Shown piece by piece: positions 1 to 11,337 of a stretch of DNA of 64,000 nucleotides. The stretch spans positions 124,001-188,000 of the forward strand of contig NW_023501116.1 in the NCBI RefSeq assembly GCF_014066305.1, read 5' to 3'. The notes beneath the pieces are model-generated. The model ran no database searches. It was not told the origin of the DNA and saw only the letters and a program-made list of their open reading frames with translations. The position numbers and the translations under genes are program-made. Position 1 is the stretch's first letter, and the number at the start of each line of letters is the position of its first letter. Source of the stretch: Letharia columbiana (Eukaryota > Ascomycota > Lecanoromycetes > Lecanorales > Parmeliaceae).

Positions 1-301
1 ATCCACTGCGGCCTCTGCAGGAAAAACATCGGACGATGCATATTTGGACAAATTCAAACCGTCCGATGTCTACAGCTATTTCATTATTCGAAAGATTTCA
101 CTGCGGCAGGAGATATTATTGGGATTCACACCACTATCTAGCACGTTGTCTCCATTTCTTTCCGGTAGTTCGATACTTCTTGCTATGAGGACATGGTCTT
201 TCTCTATTTTTTATAGGCAATTATTACGGATTAATCCTCTCTACACTCGATACACCTTCCTAATTAGGCCTTTAGCGCCTCTCCGCACATATATACCTTA
301 G
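1..301 (+). other. Open frame entering from the left edge, unidentified
   Basis: A reading frame is open from base 2 to a TAG at 299-301, about 99 codons, with normal base composition that ends abruptly where the A+T block begins. The first ATG-like start is not convincing, so this would be the 3' end of a gene starting outside the window, or simply unconstrained sequence. I recognise no domain. Confidence that it is coding is low. Confidence 0.2.
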
Positions 302-2997
302 ATTATATAGATTAATGGAATAACTTTATACCATATCAATATTATATAATATTAAGAACTATTCCTTTAATAATAGTTCTAATTTAAAAAATAGATTATG
401 AATTTAATTTATGAGCCTAAACTTGTTATAATATATTAAATAATATTATTAATAATAGAAGCTTTATATTTATTAATAGCTTTTAATTTATTATTTACTT
501 TTATTTTAAAATAAGTAATATCTAAATGTTATTTTTTATTTATAAATTAATAAATAGATTAAATACTAAAATTAGATATTAAAATACTTCTTATATATAT
601 TTATTAACGATAAGTAATATATTTAAGTAAAATAATTATTAATAATAAAGTTCGCTTATATAAATAATTAATATTTCTTTATTAAAATAATATTATTCTT
701 TCTAATATATAAATATTATTCTAAAATTTATTAAAAGATTAAAAATAACTTTATTAAGAGAGAGATATTCGCTATAAATAATAAAGTAAAAAAATTATAA
801 GTATTAAAAAATAAGATAATAAAATATCTTTATAGCGCTATTACGATTTAGTTTAAATATTATAATAAAATATATTAATTTTAAAGTTATAAGATAAGCG
901 ATTTAATAATATTAGCGATTAAGAATTTAAAGTAGAAATATCTAAGTAAGAAGTTATCTTATAAATTTATAAATTTATTTTAAATTATAAATAAAATAAA
1001 GGCGTAAACGTATTATCTACTTTTATTTCTAATATATAAAATTTCTAATATCTTTTATATATTATTATTTAAACTTTATTATAATCTCGATTATAATAAT
1101 ATAGCGAGTATTTTTATATAAATTTTTAAGCTTATTAATAATAATAAGCTTTAAAAAATTAAAAAAATTATTAATAAGATTAAATATAAGAAAGGCGTTT
1201 AATATAAAGTTAAATAAATTAATTAAGATAAAAAGTATAATTAATAACTATTAAATAATAAACTTATTAATATTAATAAATTAATTTAAGTCTATAAATA
1301 GATAAATAGTAAATAAAAGTATTAAATAATAGATAATAATAAGTTTATTATTATTAAAGAGCTTATTTAATTATATAAAATAATAATAAATAAATAAATA
1401 TAATAAAATAAGATATAAATATTAATTAAATTAAATATATTTCTAGATAATACTTATACTACGTATATACTTCTCTATATTTACTATTATTAAAATATAA
1501 ATTAATTAATTAATTATATTATTTAGTTATCTATTAAACTTTATTATAAAGAAATTATATTATATTAAAGTATATATTATTAATATAAATATATTTTTAT
1601 CTAGAATAGCTATTAAAGTATTATCTAAGAACTTTATATTAGCGCTATTACTAAAAAAGATTATTATTTAAATATTCTTTATTATCTTAATATTAGATTT
1701 TAAATTAAATTTATTAATTTATTATTTTAATAAAAAGATAATTAAAGTATAATCTTTAAGTTAATATTTATCGATATTCGCTATATATTAATAAAGGCTT
1801 TTAAGCTTCTTTTTTAATAACTTATTTATTTTCTTTAACTTCGCTACGCGTTTATTTATCGTTATAAACTAATTTTAAAAATTTATAATTATAATAAAGG
1901 CGATTAAAATTATTACTATCGTATATCTTTATAATTTATATTATTAAATAATCTTCTTATTAAATTTAGCTCATCGATAAGATAATCTTTAAAATTATTT
2001 AGCGCGACGATAATATTATATTAATTTTTTTATTTATATTTAAAGATATAGAGGGATTTTAATATAGCGATTAATATCGCGCTTTTTAATCTTATAATTA
2101 TTATAAAGAGAAGATTTATCTTAAATATATAAATCGTTATCTTAATAAAAATAAGTTCTATATAATAAATTAGATATTAGAACTTATTAATAGATATATA
2201 TATAAAATAATAGTAATAGAAATAATTAAGAGTTAGTAGTCGCGCTTATAGAGTAACTATATATTTATTATTAAAGTTATTATTATTATTAAAAAAGAAT
2301 ATTATAAAATTATTAGTTTACGTATTAACGCGATTAATAATAATAAGATATTTATAATAAAGAGAAGTAGATTACTAGTATAATAAGATATACTATATTT
2401 ATATTAGTATTAATATTAATATTATAACGCTAGAGTAAATACTTATAAGAGAGACGTTAGAAGTTATAAAGAATAAAAATAAATAATTTAAAAGAGATTT
2501 TTATATTCTTTATTATAGCGTTAATATTAATAAATAGTATCTAGTAATATAAATAATAACGATATGATAATATTTCGCTATTATTTATAGAGCTATATCG
2601 CTTAATTATTATTATTATTTCTATTATTATTATTAATTAATAATCGAGAGTATTATTATAAACGCGTCGCTTTATTAATTATTCTCTTTAAATCTTTATA
2701 ATAAAGATTATTATTATATTACTTCGCTATAAACGTAATATATTATAAAAATAACGTTATCTATAAAGAAACTCTTCTCTCTTCTTTATTTATAGATTTT
2801 TAAGATTTTATTATAAATTTCTAAATCTAATATTATTCGCTATAAAGGCTATTAACTAGCGCTATAGAAATACTAATATTAAATATATTAGCTTTTTATA
2901 AATTTCTTTTTATTAATTTTTTAAAAAAAATATTTTTTTCAAAAATAATTTTAATTTTTTTTTTTAATTTATTAAAAAAAAATTTACAAAAAATAAT

Positions 2998-3042
<45 letters not shown>

Positions 3043-3105
3043 TTTTTTTTTTTTTTTTTTTTTTAAAAATTAAAATTTTTTTATTAAAATTTTTTTTTTT
3101 TTTTT

Positions 3106-3138
<33 letters not shown>

Positions 3139-3420
3139 TTTTTAATTTTTTTAAAAATTTTAATAAAAATTATTTTTATTAAAAAAAAAAAAAAATTTTT
3201 TTTTTAAATTTTATATTATTTTTTATTTTAATATTTTTTTTAAAAATATAAAAAAAAAAAAAATAAAAAAAATAAAAATATTTAAATTTTAATAAAAATT
3301 TAATATTATTTAAAATAAAAAATTAATAAAAAAAAAAAAAATAAAAAAAAAATAAATATTTTTATTTTTTTAATTATTTATTAAAAAAAAAAAAAAAAAA
3401 AAATTTATTTTTAGATATAA
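302..3420. repeat. RIP-destroyed A+T-rich repeat block 1
   Basis: About 3.1 kb is almost wholly A+T. The remaining C sits mostly in CG or CT, and CA/TG dinucleotides are nearly absent, the expected result of RIP changing CpA to TpA on both strands of a duplicated sequence. No frame stays open. Conceptual translation with stops ignored did not give me a recognisable transposase or reverse transcriptase, so the element type is undetermined. The left edge at about 302 and the right edge at about 3420 are both sharp. Confidence 0.85.
2988..3413. repeat. 426-bp segment with no G or C
   Basis: Between the C at 2987 and the G at 3414 every base is A or T, mostly in homopolymer runs of 8 to 25. It lies at the right end of RIP block 1. 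The composition is more extreme than in the two other RIP blocks of this window, which keep scattered CG and CT. Confidence 0.95.
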
Positions 3421-3477
3421 TTAATACTTTAATATTATCCCTATTATATACTCTGTTAATATTGCTATTATACATAT

Positions 3478-3522
3478 ACTTCGCATATATGCACTTCGTA
3501 TATATGTACTCCGTATATATAC
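3478..3522. repeat. Three tandem 15-bp units
   Basis: Units at 3478-3492, 3493-3507 and 3508-3522 share the pattern ACTtCGtATATATgt, with one to three differences each. The array lies just outside the G/C-free stretch, at the border between the RIP block and normal sequence. Confidence 0.8.
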
Positions 3523-4514
3523 ACAGCGTCGCTATTATATAGAGCACTAGTACTTATTAAAATAAAGAATAATAATGCTATTTATGAAATTTGGAAGCAT
3601 ACCAAGCACTCAGCCCTACCTGGACCCTTGTCTTGGCATGTCCAGGACTTTTAGTGCCGACCTCCGTATAGAAGCACCCTTTCAAGAAGTTTTGCATATG
3701 CTAAAAATTCCAACCACCGGACGCATGGAAAAAAAGCAAGAACATGACATCCCCTATGATACAACCCCCGCTCCTCGATCAACCAAGACCAGAGTCCCGC
3801 TTACCGCTCAGGGTGCATCTTCCGGGCGTCACCTCGCCCCTCCACCTACAGAGTACAGTACGTCCCTCATGAACAGGATCCCCCCCCTTCCCTTTCCCAT
3901 TCCCATACGATGGCACCCCCCCTCCCCCCACTCCCTTCCCGCACCCGGGATCCCGAACCAGACGCGCCGATCATCGAAAATGTAACAGTATCAACAACAG
4001 ACGTACTCCAAGCTTCGAGTAATCTACGTTTCGCCAGAAAGACAAAGTGTGGTGACGCGGATCTGCATCGGAAAAATCGCCCCGATTAATAATTGTGGCC
4101 CGGAAGGCGTCTCCGCGGACGGGGAAGTCTCCGGAGAGGAGAGGCGGGTACGTGTAGCGAGCGGGTTGGGGGTTGTAGACGTACAGTATGTAGCTAGAAA
4201 GGAAGGAAGGTATGGGAGAGTTCGGCTCGATGCTAACGTAGCTGCGAACCAATCATTGCTTCCAGTCCTGGCCATTTGCTCTATTCGACTTCCACTTCCG
4301 CTGCCGTTGCCTGTTTGTATAGTTACCTAGAGTATACAGTCTGAAACTCTACTCAAAGCCCAAACGGACGCCTTTATCCTTCGCTGCCGGCCGGGATACA
4401 ATACTTTAGGCGGCTATGAATCGTAGCAAAATGCCTAGCAGTGGTCTATTTTGTCTCAAAGATCGCCTAGTGCTGCTATGTATATATCGTAAATTTCGTA
4501 CCCAAATACTGAAG
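3523..4514. other. Intergenic, no supported gene
   Basis: Normal-composition DNA between the repeat block and the MFS gene. A plus-strand open frame at 3575-3985 is proline-rich at its end because of C runs near 3883-3960 and matches nothing I know. I see no introns, motifs or RNA genes. It includes the 3' flank of the MFS gene. Confidence 0.5.
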
Positions 4515-6122
4515 CTAGTCATGTACCGGAGCAAACTTCGACATCCTTCTAAGCCCTAGGCCATATCTCATCAAGATTAATGGCACCGGCAATGCAAGAC
4601 ATGCAACACCGCCCAAGACACTCATTGCGGGCCCTACTCCAAGATTCTTAAACATCGGCTTCGCGACCAGCGGAAACGCACAAGCAAGCAAACTCCTCAG
4701 AAACGTGTTCGCCGACACAGCACTAGCGGCATAGAGGCCGTAAGAGTCGACTAAAAAGTTGATGCACTGCTGGAAAATGACATTGAAACCCGCGCCAATA
4801 AAGCCTGCCGCCACGGTCGGCAGAGCCCATGAAAAATGAGGAGCCGCGGTCCATCCGAACCAGAAAAGCCCGATAGCGAAGAGTAAGCCACCAACGAGCA
4901 TGGGCGGGAGACGAGCCTCGGGGACCGGTCTGCCACCGTTCTGGTCCACGATGCGTATGTAGCGGGGTTGGTTGGCAAGATTGATGAAGACGGCGGCGAG
5001 CACGCCGACGAATAGGCCGAGGAACGGAAGCGTACTGACGACAAGGCTGTAATGGCGCATTTGAGCAAAGACGATAGGAAAGACCTCCAATGTCAAGTAC
5101 AGTAGCGCGTAGACAAAACTAGCGTACAAAGCGATGCAAGCGACCATCGGTTCCGTGAACAGCATGCGCAAAGGTCGTGCGAGATGCTTTGTAACGATTG
5201 ATTTGAAGTCGAGTTTTACGTTCTCATGCGGGTGCCAGTACGCTGAGTTACCAGTCGATTTGCGCAAAGAGGCGGCGCGGCGCTTGAGGAGCACGGGACC
5301 ATAGAGTTCAGGGAGGAAGAAGGTGGTTATGGCGAAGATGGTAAATACCCAAATCGCTTCGATGTATTCAGTCCAGCGCCATCCCATGTGCTTGTTCACC
5401 GTGAGAGCGGCTCCGATCACTGTTTCTAGGGGTCAGCGAGATGATCTGCATCAACCTCTAGAGTATCATAGTTGCATACCAGGCCCAAGCGTCGGTCCGC
5501 CAACAACAGCAACGGCGTAGAAAGTCACAGCGGTGCCCCTCGCCTTGGGCGCCCACATATCTCCCAGCGCGGCGGATACGTTGCTCACAGGCGCAGATCC
5601 AAAGACACCACCAAAGAACCGTGTGATGAAGATGGACGCAGCACTAGTGCTGGTAGCCGTGCCGATGGAGAAGAGGCCAAGGCAGAACATGGCGGGCTCC
5701 ATGCTCAATTTCCTGCCCCAAACCTCGGAGATTGGAGCCCATAACAGCGGGCCAAAGGCGAATCCCAGGATGTAGAAGGAGATAGGCAAGACTGCAACTT
5801 CGGAGCTGATGTGGGTGTAGGCCATGATGGCATCTTCGGCTGGGGATATGATGCTGCTGCCCAGACTGGCAGACAGGGCGAGCATTCCCAATTGAAAGGT
5901 TATCCAGCTCTTGTAGGACGTTGACCAATTGCGAGGGTTGGCCTTGTCATTTGGTTCCCAATCGACGAGATACGACTTCTTCTCATCTTTCTCTTTCTCT
6001 TTCTCTGAGTTAACGTGTGAGGGGTTTTCTTCGTCATGATGTACGGCAGGTGGTGATGCAGGTTCTGTATCGGAGTGTTGAGTGTGGCTGGAGGTAGCGG
6101 GAGAAGAAGGATTGGAAGGCAT
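4515..6122 (-). CDS. MFS drug:H+ antiporter (DHA1, polyamine/multidrug type)
   Basis: Membrane exporter of the DHA1 (12-segment) major facilitator family, usually plasma membrane, exporting polyamines or toxic compounds. The substrate here is unknown. Two exons (6122-5480 and 5419-4515) join across a 60-bp intron (5420-5479, GTATGC...AAACAG) to give 515 residues, a normal family length. The N-terminus (about 1-65) is Ser/Pro/Glu/Lys-rich and cytosolic, including an EKEKEKDEKK run from a CTTTCT microsatellite. The motif-A region GPLLWAPISEVWGRK follows, then motif C, GPTLGPV, formed across the splice site. A central loop precedes the second six helices. The ATG at 6122 (MPSNPSS) is preferred over frame upstream of it that lacks family similarity. 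The upstream region carries a 47-bp tandem duplication. No lesions seen. Confidence 0.9.
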
Positions 6123-6240
6123 GGTAGGGTGGTTGGATATGGTGGCTGAAACGGAGCGTCTTGGCTGACGGGCATGTTCAGATTGATATTGGAGGCAAAG
6201 GGCGAAATAATGAAGAAGAAAAGTAATCGTCGTAATCTCC

Positions 6241-6334
6241 CGACGATACATCCGGAATGACGTTTGTATAAAAATTTCTACGGTTGCCGACGATACATCC
6301 GGAATGACGTTTGTATAAAAATTTCTACGGTTGC
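6241..6334. repeat. Perfect 47-bp tandem duplication
   Basis: The segment 6241-6287 is repeated without a mismatch at 6288-6334. It lies 119 bp upstream of the chosen MFS start codon, so in its promoter or 5' leader. Each unit contains a TATAAAAA string reading on the plus strand. Perfect identity implies a recent event. Confidence 0.95.
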
Positions 6335-8242
6335 CCTTGAAAGTTCAAAATGATTTTGCCCATTCCACTCTTGTGCGTGACCGTAGTAATCTACTTCGTC
6401 CGCCCTTTAGCCGAGTGTTTACTTTATGTTCACTGCGTTTGGCAGCCGTGGTGGACCTTCGATGCTTCTGTTGGTCTGACATTCACGTCATTTTGGACAC
6501 TTATAGTCTATACTTGTATTTATTCTTGTGCCATCATCTCGTCTGCGATAATGATTCTCTTTACTTCCCGACCCAATCTGACCTGCACAAGGGCTGATGA
6601 CATCTACGCCCGTCATTGGCAAAGAAGTCTTTTTTGCCGCAGCCCGCGCTCCCGGCTCATATAATAGCACTGTAGTGGTAAATAGATCACATCCTTGCGA
6701 AACTGGTGCGGAGTCAGTCTCATATATCCAGGACCGTCCTTTCGTTGCTTCATCAAGGCTGCTCATCTATGTCAAAGTTTCCAGCGACTAAAAGCAAGTT
6801 TATGTTCCTGCGACTTCTTCCAAATCTGTTATCATCTTCTCCAAATTGCCCGGAAAAGCTAGCTCAGCTCAGGATATCTTCTTAGCCGAGAAGCCTGGGA
6901 AGACCAGGCTCTCAACAATGCGGAGGGTAACTGCCTTGACGCTGTCCAAAGTTTCAACAATGCTAATTAAACCCAGACAAGCACCATTTCGACGCAACAA
7001 CAATTCCCCGAAAATCTCAAGCGACCCGCACAAACACAGTACACAAACCCCATCTGAACTTAGGGGCTTCGATGACGCCAACATGCATGCGATCCCCAGC
7101 CTACGCCATTCCACCCGAATGGTATGAAAAAGCACCATGCGAGCCACGCTCTTCCTCGGCACGAGTCTGCTTTTGCACCTTTCGCGTCACATTCCGTGTA
7201 CATGGGCCCTCGGCAGCATGATGCTATTCCTACCTATGTACGTCGGATGCGAACCTCCTACCCCGATTCTGCGGAAGTTGAAAAAGTGTGTGGCCGAACG
7301 CCCCAATGCGAGTACCACTGTACCGCTACTATTTTGTAGCACCAAGGCACCTGTGAACGCCGCATCAACAGGCGTTGCCCTGGGGAGACATCCCGCACTA
7401 CAATCTTCCTCGAGATAGAACAGAGAAGGAGAACAGCCAATGGAACGAGGTGAGGCGCGAGAGACATGCGTCGTTGAGGTGGGAGTTGGGAGGAGACAGG
7501 GATGGGTGCACGATCATATGAGTCTGGACAAGAGACTTGAACAGTGAATGAGCCCCGAAGAGCCAACCACTAGAGAGGTTTGCAAGACTGTCATTCTGCA
7601 TATCAAATGAGTCGTCAGTCTAATGTGGACAGAATCGTACAGGGTCAAACTAAGCTGTTTAAATCTCAGATATGATGCCATTGATCCTGCATGTCAGCAT
7701 TCCAAAATCTGTTCTAGGCAGCACTTTGAGCGGCCATTTGAATGGGTCTGAATGGACGATAACCACTGCTGGGTCCATCCCACCTTTCAGATGAATTGAA
7801 CAACAAGCGAGAAGACCGCGTCAGCCCGTTTCAAGTCGATTGTGTCTTCACGGGCATACCGCGTCTGATCTCGGTGCTTCTCCAGTCTCCGCGTTGTAGA
7901 ACCTCTCGAGATCTTTCTTGGAAAAGCCCAGTATTGGAGATTTCTGCGTCAATGGGAGAGTTGAATGACGCGGGGAAGGAAATTTGGGCACTGCCTCAGA
8001 CTACTCCCGGTTGCAAGTATGTTTGAGACAGAAAAGAGATCAAATCGCGTACCACATTCAGTACCAGCGAAGAACGAGATGAGTGTGTATAGACACGGAA
8101 GGGTCCGGAGCGAATAAAGCGGCCAGAAGATGGGGCAATCCACCTTCCGCCGTCACCAACCAACAGACGTGCAGCGAGTGAGTCGATTGCCATATATTCT
8201 CCAAAACTTCCTACATACCATCCCAGACCCCTCCCACCAACT
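6335..8242. other. Intergenic, no supported gene
   Basis: About 1.9 kb of balanced composition. Several open frames of 60-105 codons exist on both strands but overlap each other, lack domain similarity and are not joined by convincing introns. It contains the promoter side of the MFS gene and the 3' flank of the secreted-protein gene. Confidence 0.5.
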
Positions 8243-8782
8243 CTAACTAACCATCGTCAACTGCACCCTAATACCAACCTCCGTCTCCGCCTGACTCAAC
8301 ATGACCTCATATACCCCTACCCACCCAGCCTCCGTAATCTGCAACAACTTCTCCGCGAAATTCCCCACGAAGAGCCAAGGGATGGGTTTCTGCGGACAGT
8401 GCATCAGGATCCTGATGCCGCCGTACGTGACGGTGAAGCTGTGCCGCGGCGGGGACGCGGTCCATTTGCCGCGGGCCTGGATGAGGATGGAAGTGTAGAG
8501 GTTCGCGAGGGCCCAGGCGGCGGGCTGGACGGGGAGGGCGACGGCGGGCCAGGCGCTGTAGTACAGGTTCCAACCGCCGCCGATGTCGAGGAAGTCGCGG
8601 AAGCCGATGCCGCGGCGGGCGAGGCTGGGGGCCGTGTGGCCGTCGTTGTGGGCGGATGTCGAGGGGATGGAAGAAGAAGGGTTGGTTGCGGTATCGTCGC
8701 GGGGGCGGGGATGGCAGGACGTGAGGGAGGTGAGGGAGAGGAAGGTCAGTAGCAGAAGGTGCGGAGACCATAATGGCCACAT
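8243..8782 (-). CDS. Small secreted protein, unknown function (paralogue A)
   Basis: Predicted 179-residue protein with a clear signal peptide: MWPLWSPHLLLLTFLSL then small residues and a likely cleavage around residues 20-25. A Ser/Thr/Pro-rich spacer (about 25-60) and an RR pair follow, then a roughly 110-residue domain with alternating hydrophobic strands ending YEVMLSQAETEVGIRVQL. I chose the internal ATG at 8782 because it starts exactly at the signal peptide, although the frame is open upstream to 9115. The layout and several positions match the secreted protein at 14566-15165, so I treat the two as distant paralogues. No enzyme motif is visible. The family is of the kind common in plant- or host-associated Dothideomycetes, but that is inference. 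Confidence 0.6.
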   Translation of the reverse strand: MWPLWSPHLLLLTFLSLTSLTSCHPRPRDDTATNPSSSIPSTSAHNDGHTAPSLARRGIGFRDFLDIGGGWNLYYSAWPAVALPVQPAAWALANLYTSILIQARGKWTASPPRHSFTVTYGGIRILMHCPQKPIPWLFVGNFAEKLLQITEAGWVGVYEVMLSQAETEVGIRVQLTMVS

Positions 8783-10224
8783 TCTGTTCTGTCGGTGCAA
8801 AAGGAAAGAAAAAAGAGATACACAGCACTGACTGGCGTTCCAAAAACTCAACAGGGGTCTTCCAATGATTTCCGTGGAGAAAATTGGGGGTATATACCTC
8901 CACGGCTTTTTGTACCGAGTGGTGTCCTGCAGGTGGAGACGACTCCTGCAGGTACTGTTGAATTGGGTCGGCTGTCGCGATATCAAAATACGAGGTCCCC
9001 CCACGTCATCCACGTGAATTGCTCGGTGCGGCTCCTTTTTTTGAAATCGTTGGGGCTGCGGTTGTCGGGTGTATGCAAGGTACTTTCTCTGCATGCTGTG
9101 GAAGAGTGGAGACACGACTTGCCTCGTGGGATATGATCTTCGATCCTTGCTTGGCAGTCTTTGTGCTCAGAAGCCCATTATATTGCCTGTCCCACCAATT
9201 GAATCCAAAAAACAGGAATCCTCCAAGACGAGTTATCCGCCGACCAACCGGATGGCTAGAAAAGTCCTGATGGAAGCGAATAGACAGTCAAATTTACCCA
9301 GGCCAAGACAGTACGCGGCTTCGAGATCCAGTCATCTCCACGACATTTAAGCGTGGCGGACCCTACGATGTTGATCATCGATACCCGAAATCCGAAACAG
9401 GTTTTGTACGGCCCTCTATCCTCCGAAAGGAACCCGCTCCCGGATAGTCGGTAGACTTCCATTCGAGGAGAGCAGGAATAGCGAACCCGCGCTAAAAAAA
9501 ATAACGGGCGAGGAACATGACCATGTCGGTTGATTCCGAGCGTTCGGCTTCATCCTCACCCCGAGAGGTTCCATGTCGTGCCTTTGACGGATATTCTCAA
9601 AGACGCTTACTCCTCTTCTCTGACGAGGCCTCGCGCGAGACCCTTTGATGAGGAGTTATCTGTCGAACAACCAAGATCATGTATCATCCAGGACCACTGC
9701 CCCGGGGCAAGAGGGGAAGAGGAGGGAGGGAGGGACGGAGGGTTGGAGGGAGGGAGGGTTGAAGAGAGGCGGAGTCGATTGGAGTAGAGTAAAACAGAGC
9801 AGAGCAGAAGTCAGACGGAAAAGAGGCTCCACCGACACTGAGCGACACGATAGCGAAGAAAGCAGCCGGAGCGCATTGACGAATATACGTACATAGGTAC
9901 TTCGAACCATCGCCATCAGACGTACCATCGGGCGCTTTCGCTGATCCATATTTTTAGAGGACTTTGAAGAGTTTCTCTACGTGCCTACGTACGTAGGGCA
10001 CGGTGTGAGATGTGCGATGTCAAGTTATGATAATAGATGCGTGTTGTGGAAGCCGACGTTTCGAAAGTGGGAAGACACTTCGTGACGCCAGTGTTGATCC
10101 GACGGATTCGAGAAACAGACGGAGACTTTGGATGCCTGGCGTCTTCCTTGCTGAAATCAAGCAAAATAGAAGCAACTTGGTGCAGGCCAGCCTAAAGCGA
10201 ATTTTACCTCCCGAACCTTCCAGC
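8783..10224. other. Intergenic with a purine-rich tract
   Basis: No supported gene. At about 9715-9770 the plus strand is a GGA/GGGA-rich purine tract. The remainder shows only short overlapping frames. It separates the secreted-protein gene from the hydrolase gene, both on the minus strand. Confidence 0.5.
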
Positions 10225-11337
10225 TCAAGCTCCCACATCCACACGACCCAACCACTCCCCCGCCACGAACTCCAACCCCTCCTTCAACCACGGCACCTCC
10301 AGCCCCACAGGCGCGTCGAACCCATGATCGCCGTGTTCGAACCGCACCAACACCTTCGCCCCCGGCAGCACATCCTTCAACTTCTCCACAAACGCCTCCG
10401 TCTGCCGCACCTCCACCGCCGAATCCTCCGTCCCATGATAGATAAACAGCGGCGGAAACGTCTTCACCGACCCCAACATCTCCAACGGATACACAGCCGC
10501 CTCGTCCCCCAGCATGTCCGGGTATCGGCCATACTGCACCGTCGCCAGTGCGAGATCGGCGCGGACGGGTGGCGTGGCGGCCGAGACGACCTGGCCCGGT
10601 TCCATGGCGGCGAGATGATCGTCGACGAGTGACGGGGGCAGCGTGGGGTTGCCGAGGGGGTGTTTCTCGTTGCGTTGGGTGGTGAACCAGGGGGATCTCA
10701 TGTCGAGCATGCCGTAGCCGGCGATGACGGCCCCGAAGGTGCCTGCGGGCTGGGCGATGGCGGATTGGACGGCGAGGTAGGCTCCTGACGGCGTCGAAGC
10801 GTCAGCGAGTGGCTGTGAGGGATCATCGAAGATGGCCCCGATCAAGAATGGACGTACCGGCGCTGTGCCCGATCACCAGAGTCCTTGATACATCCGCTTC
10901 GACTGCACCTGCCGTTGCCGACTTGACCGCTGTCCGCAGTCCCCCGTGGAACCATTTCCAGAATTGAGCCAGGTTATCCAGAATCTCCAGCCCCGTAGAT
11001 TCGGGCAGCTTGAGATAATTCGGCCTCATAAGAACGGCCGAATGCTCGAGGGCGAAATCCATGATCCATGGCTGGAAATGTCTAGGGAAGAGGCTTGCGC
11101 CGGTGATCTGCATGCAAGCGTGAGCAGCCGACTCTATCCGCGCGAGGAAATCAGGGGGTGACGGACGAGGTAGCCTCCGTGGAAGCTGACGATGACAGGA
11201 TGTTTGCCCGGCTGAATGTTTTTGGGGATGAGGATATCAGTGGTGATGGCATGGCCATTGACCACTTGATATGTAATGTTGTGGGTATCGAAAGCGGTGA
11301 ACTTCTCCTTGACAGCTGCGATTACGGCGGGATCCAT
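10225..11337 (-). CDS. Alpha/beta hydrolase (alpha/beta-hydrolase-3/HSL-like)
   Basis: Predicted cytosolic esterase/lipase-like hydrolase of 326 residues from three exons: 11337-11167, 11107-10858 and 10784-10225. The introns are 59 bp (11108-11166, GTCCGT...CAG) and 73 bp (10785-10857, GTACGT...CAG). The oxyanion-hole motif SFHGGYL ends exon 1. The nucleophile elbow GHSAGAYLAVQ is rebuilt precisely across intron 2. The acid is in YHGTEDSAVEV and the histidine in FEHGDHGFD, so the Ser-Asp-His triad is complete. LITGASLFP across intron 1 matches the usual family spacing. The start is the ATG at 11337 (MDPAVIAAV), the first ATG in frame. Substrate unknown; such enzymes often act on small esters or detoxify xenobiotics. 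Confidence 0.85.

Noticed and set aside
8399..8752. Gly/Glu/Asp-rich plus-strand frame opposite the secreted protein
   Set aside because: It is the complement of a G+C-rich coding region. The minus-strand frame has the signal peptide.
10012..10632. 206-codon plus-strand frame rich in His/Arg/Pro
   Set aside because: It lies antisense to exon 3 of the alpha/beta hydrolase, whose triad is intact.
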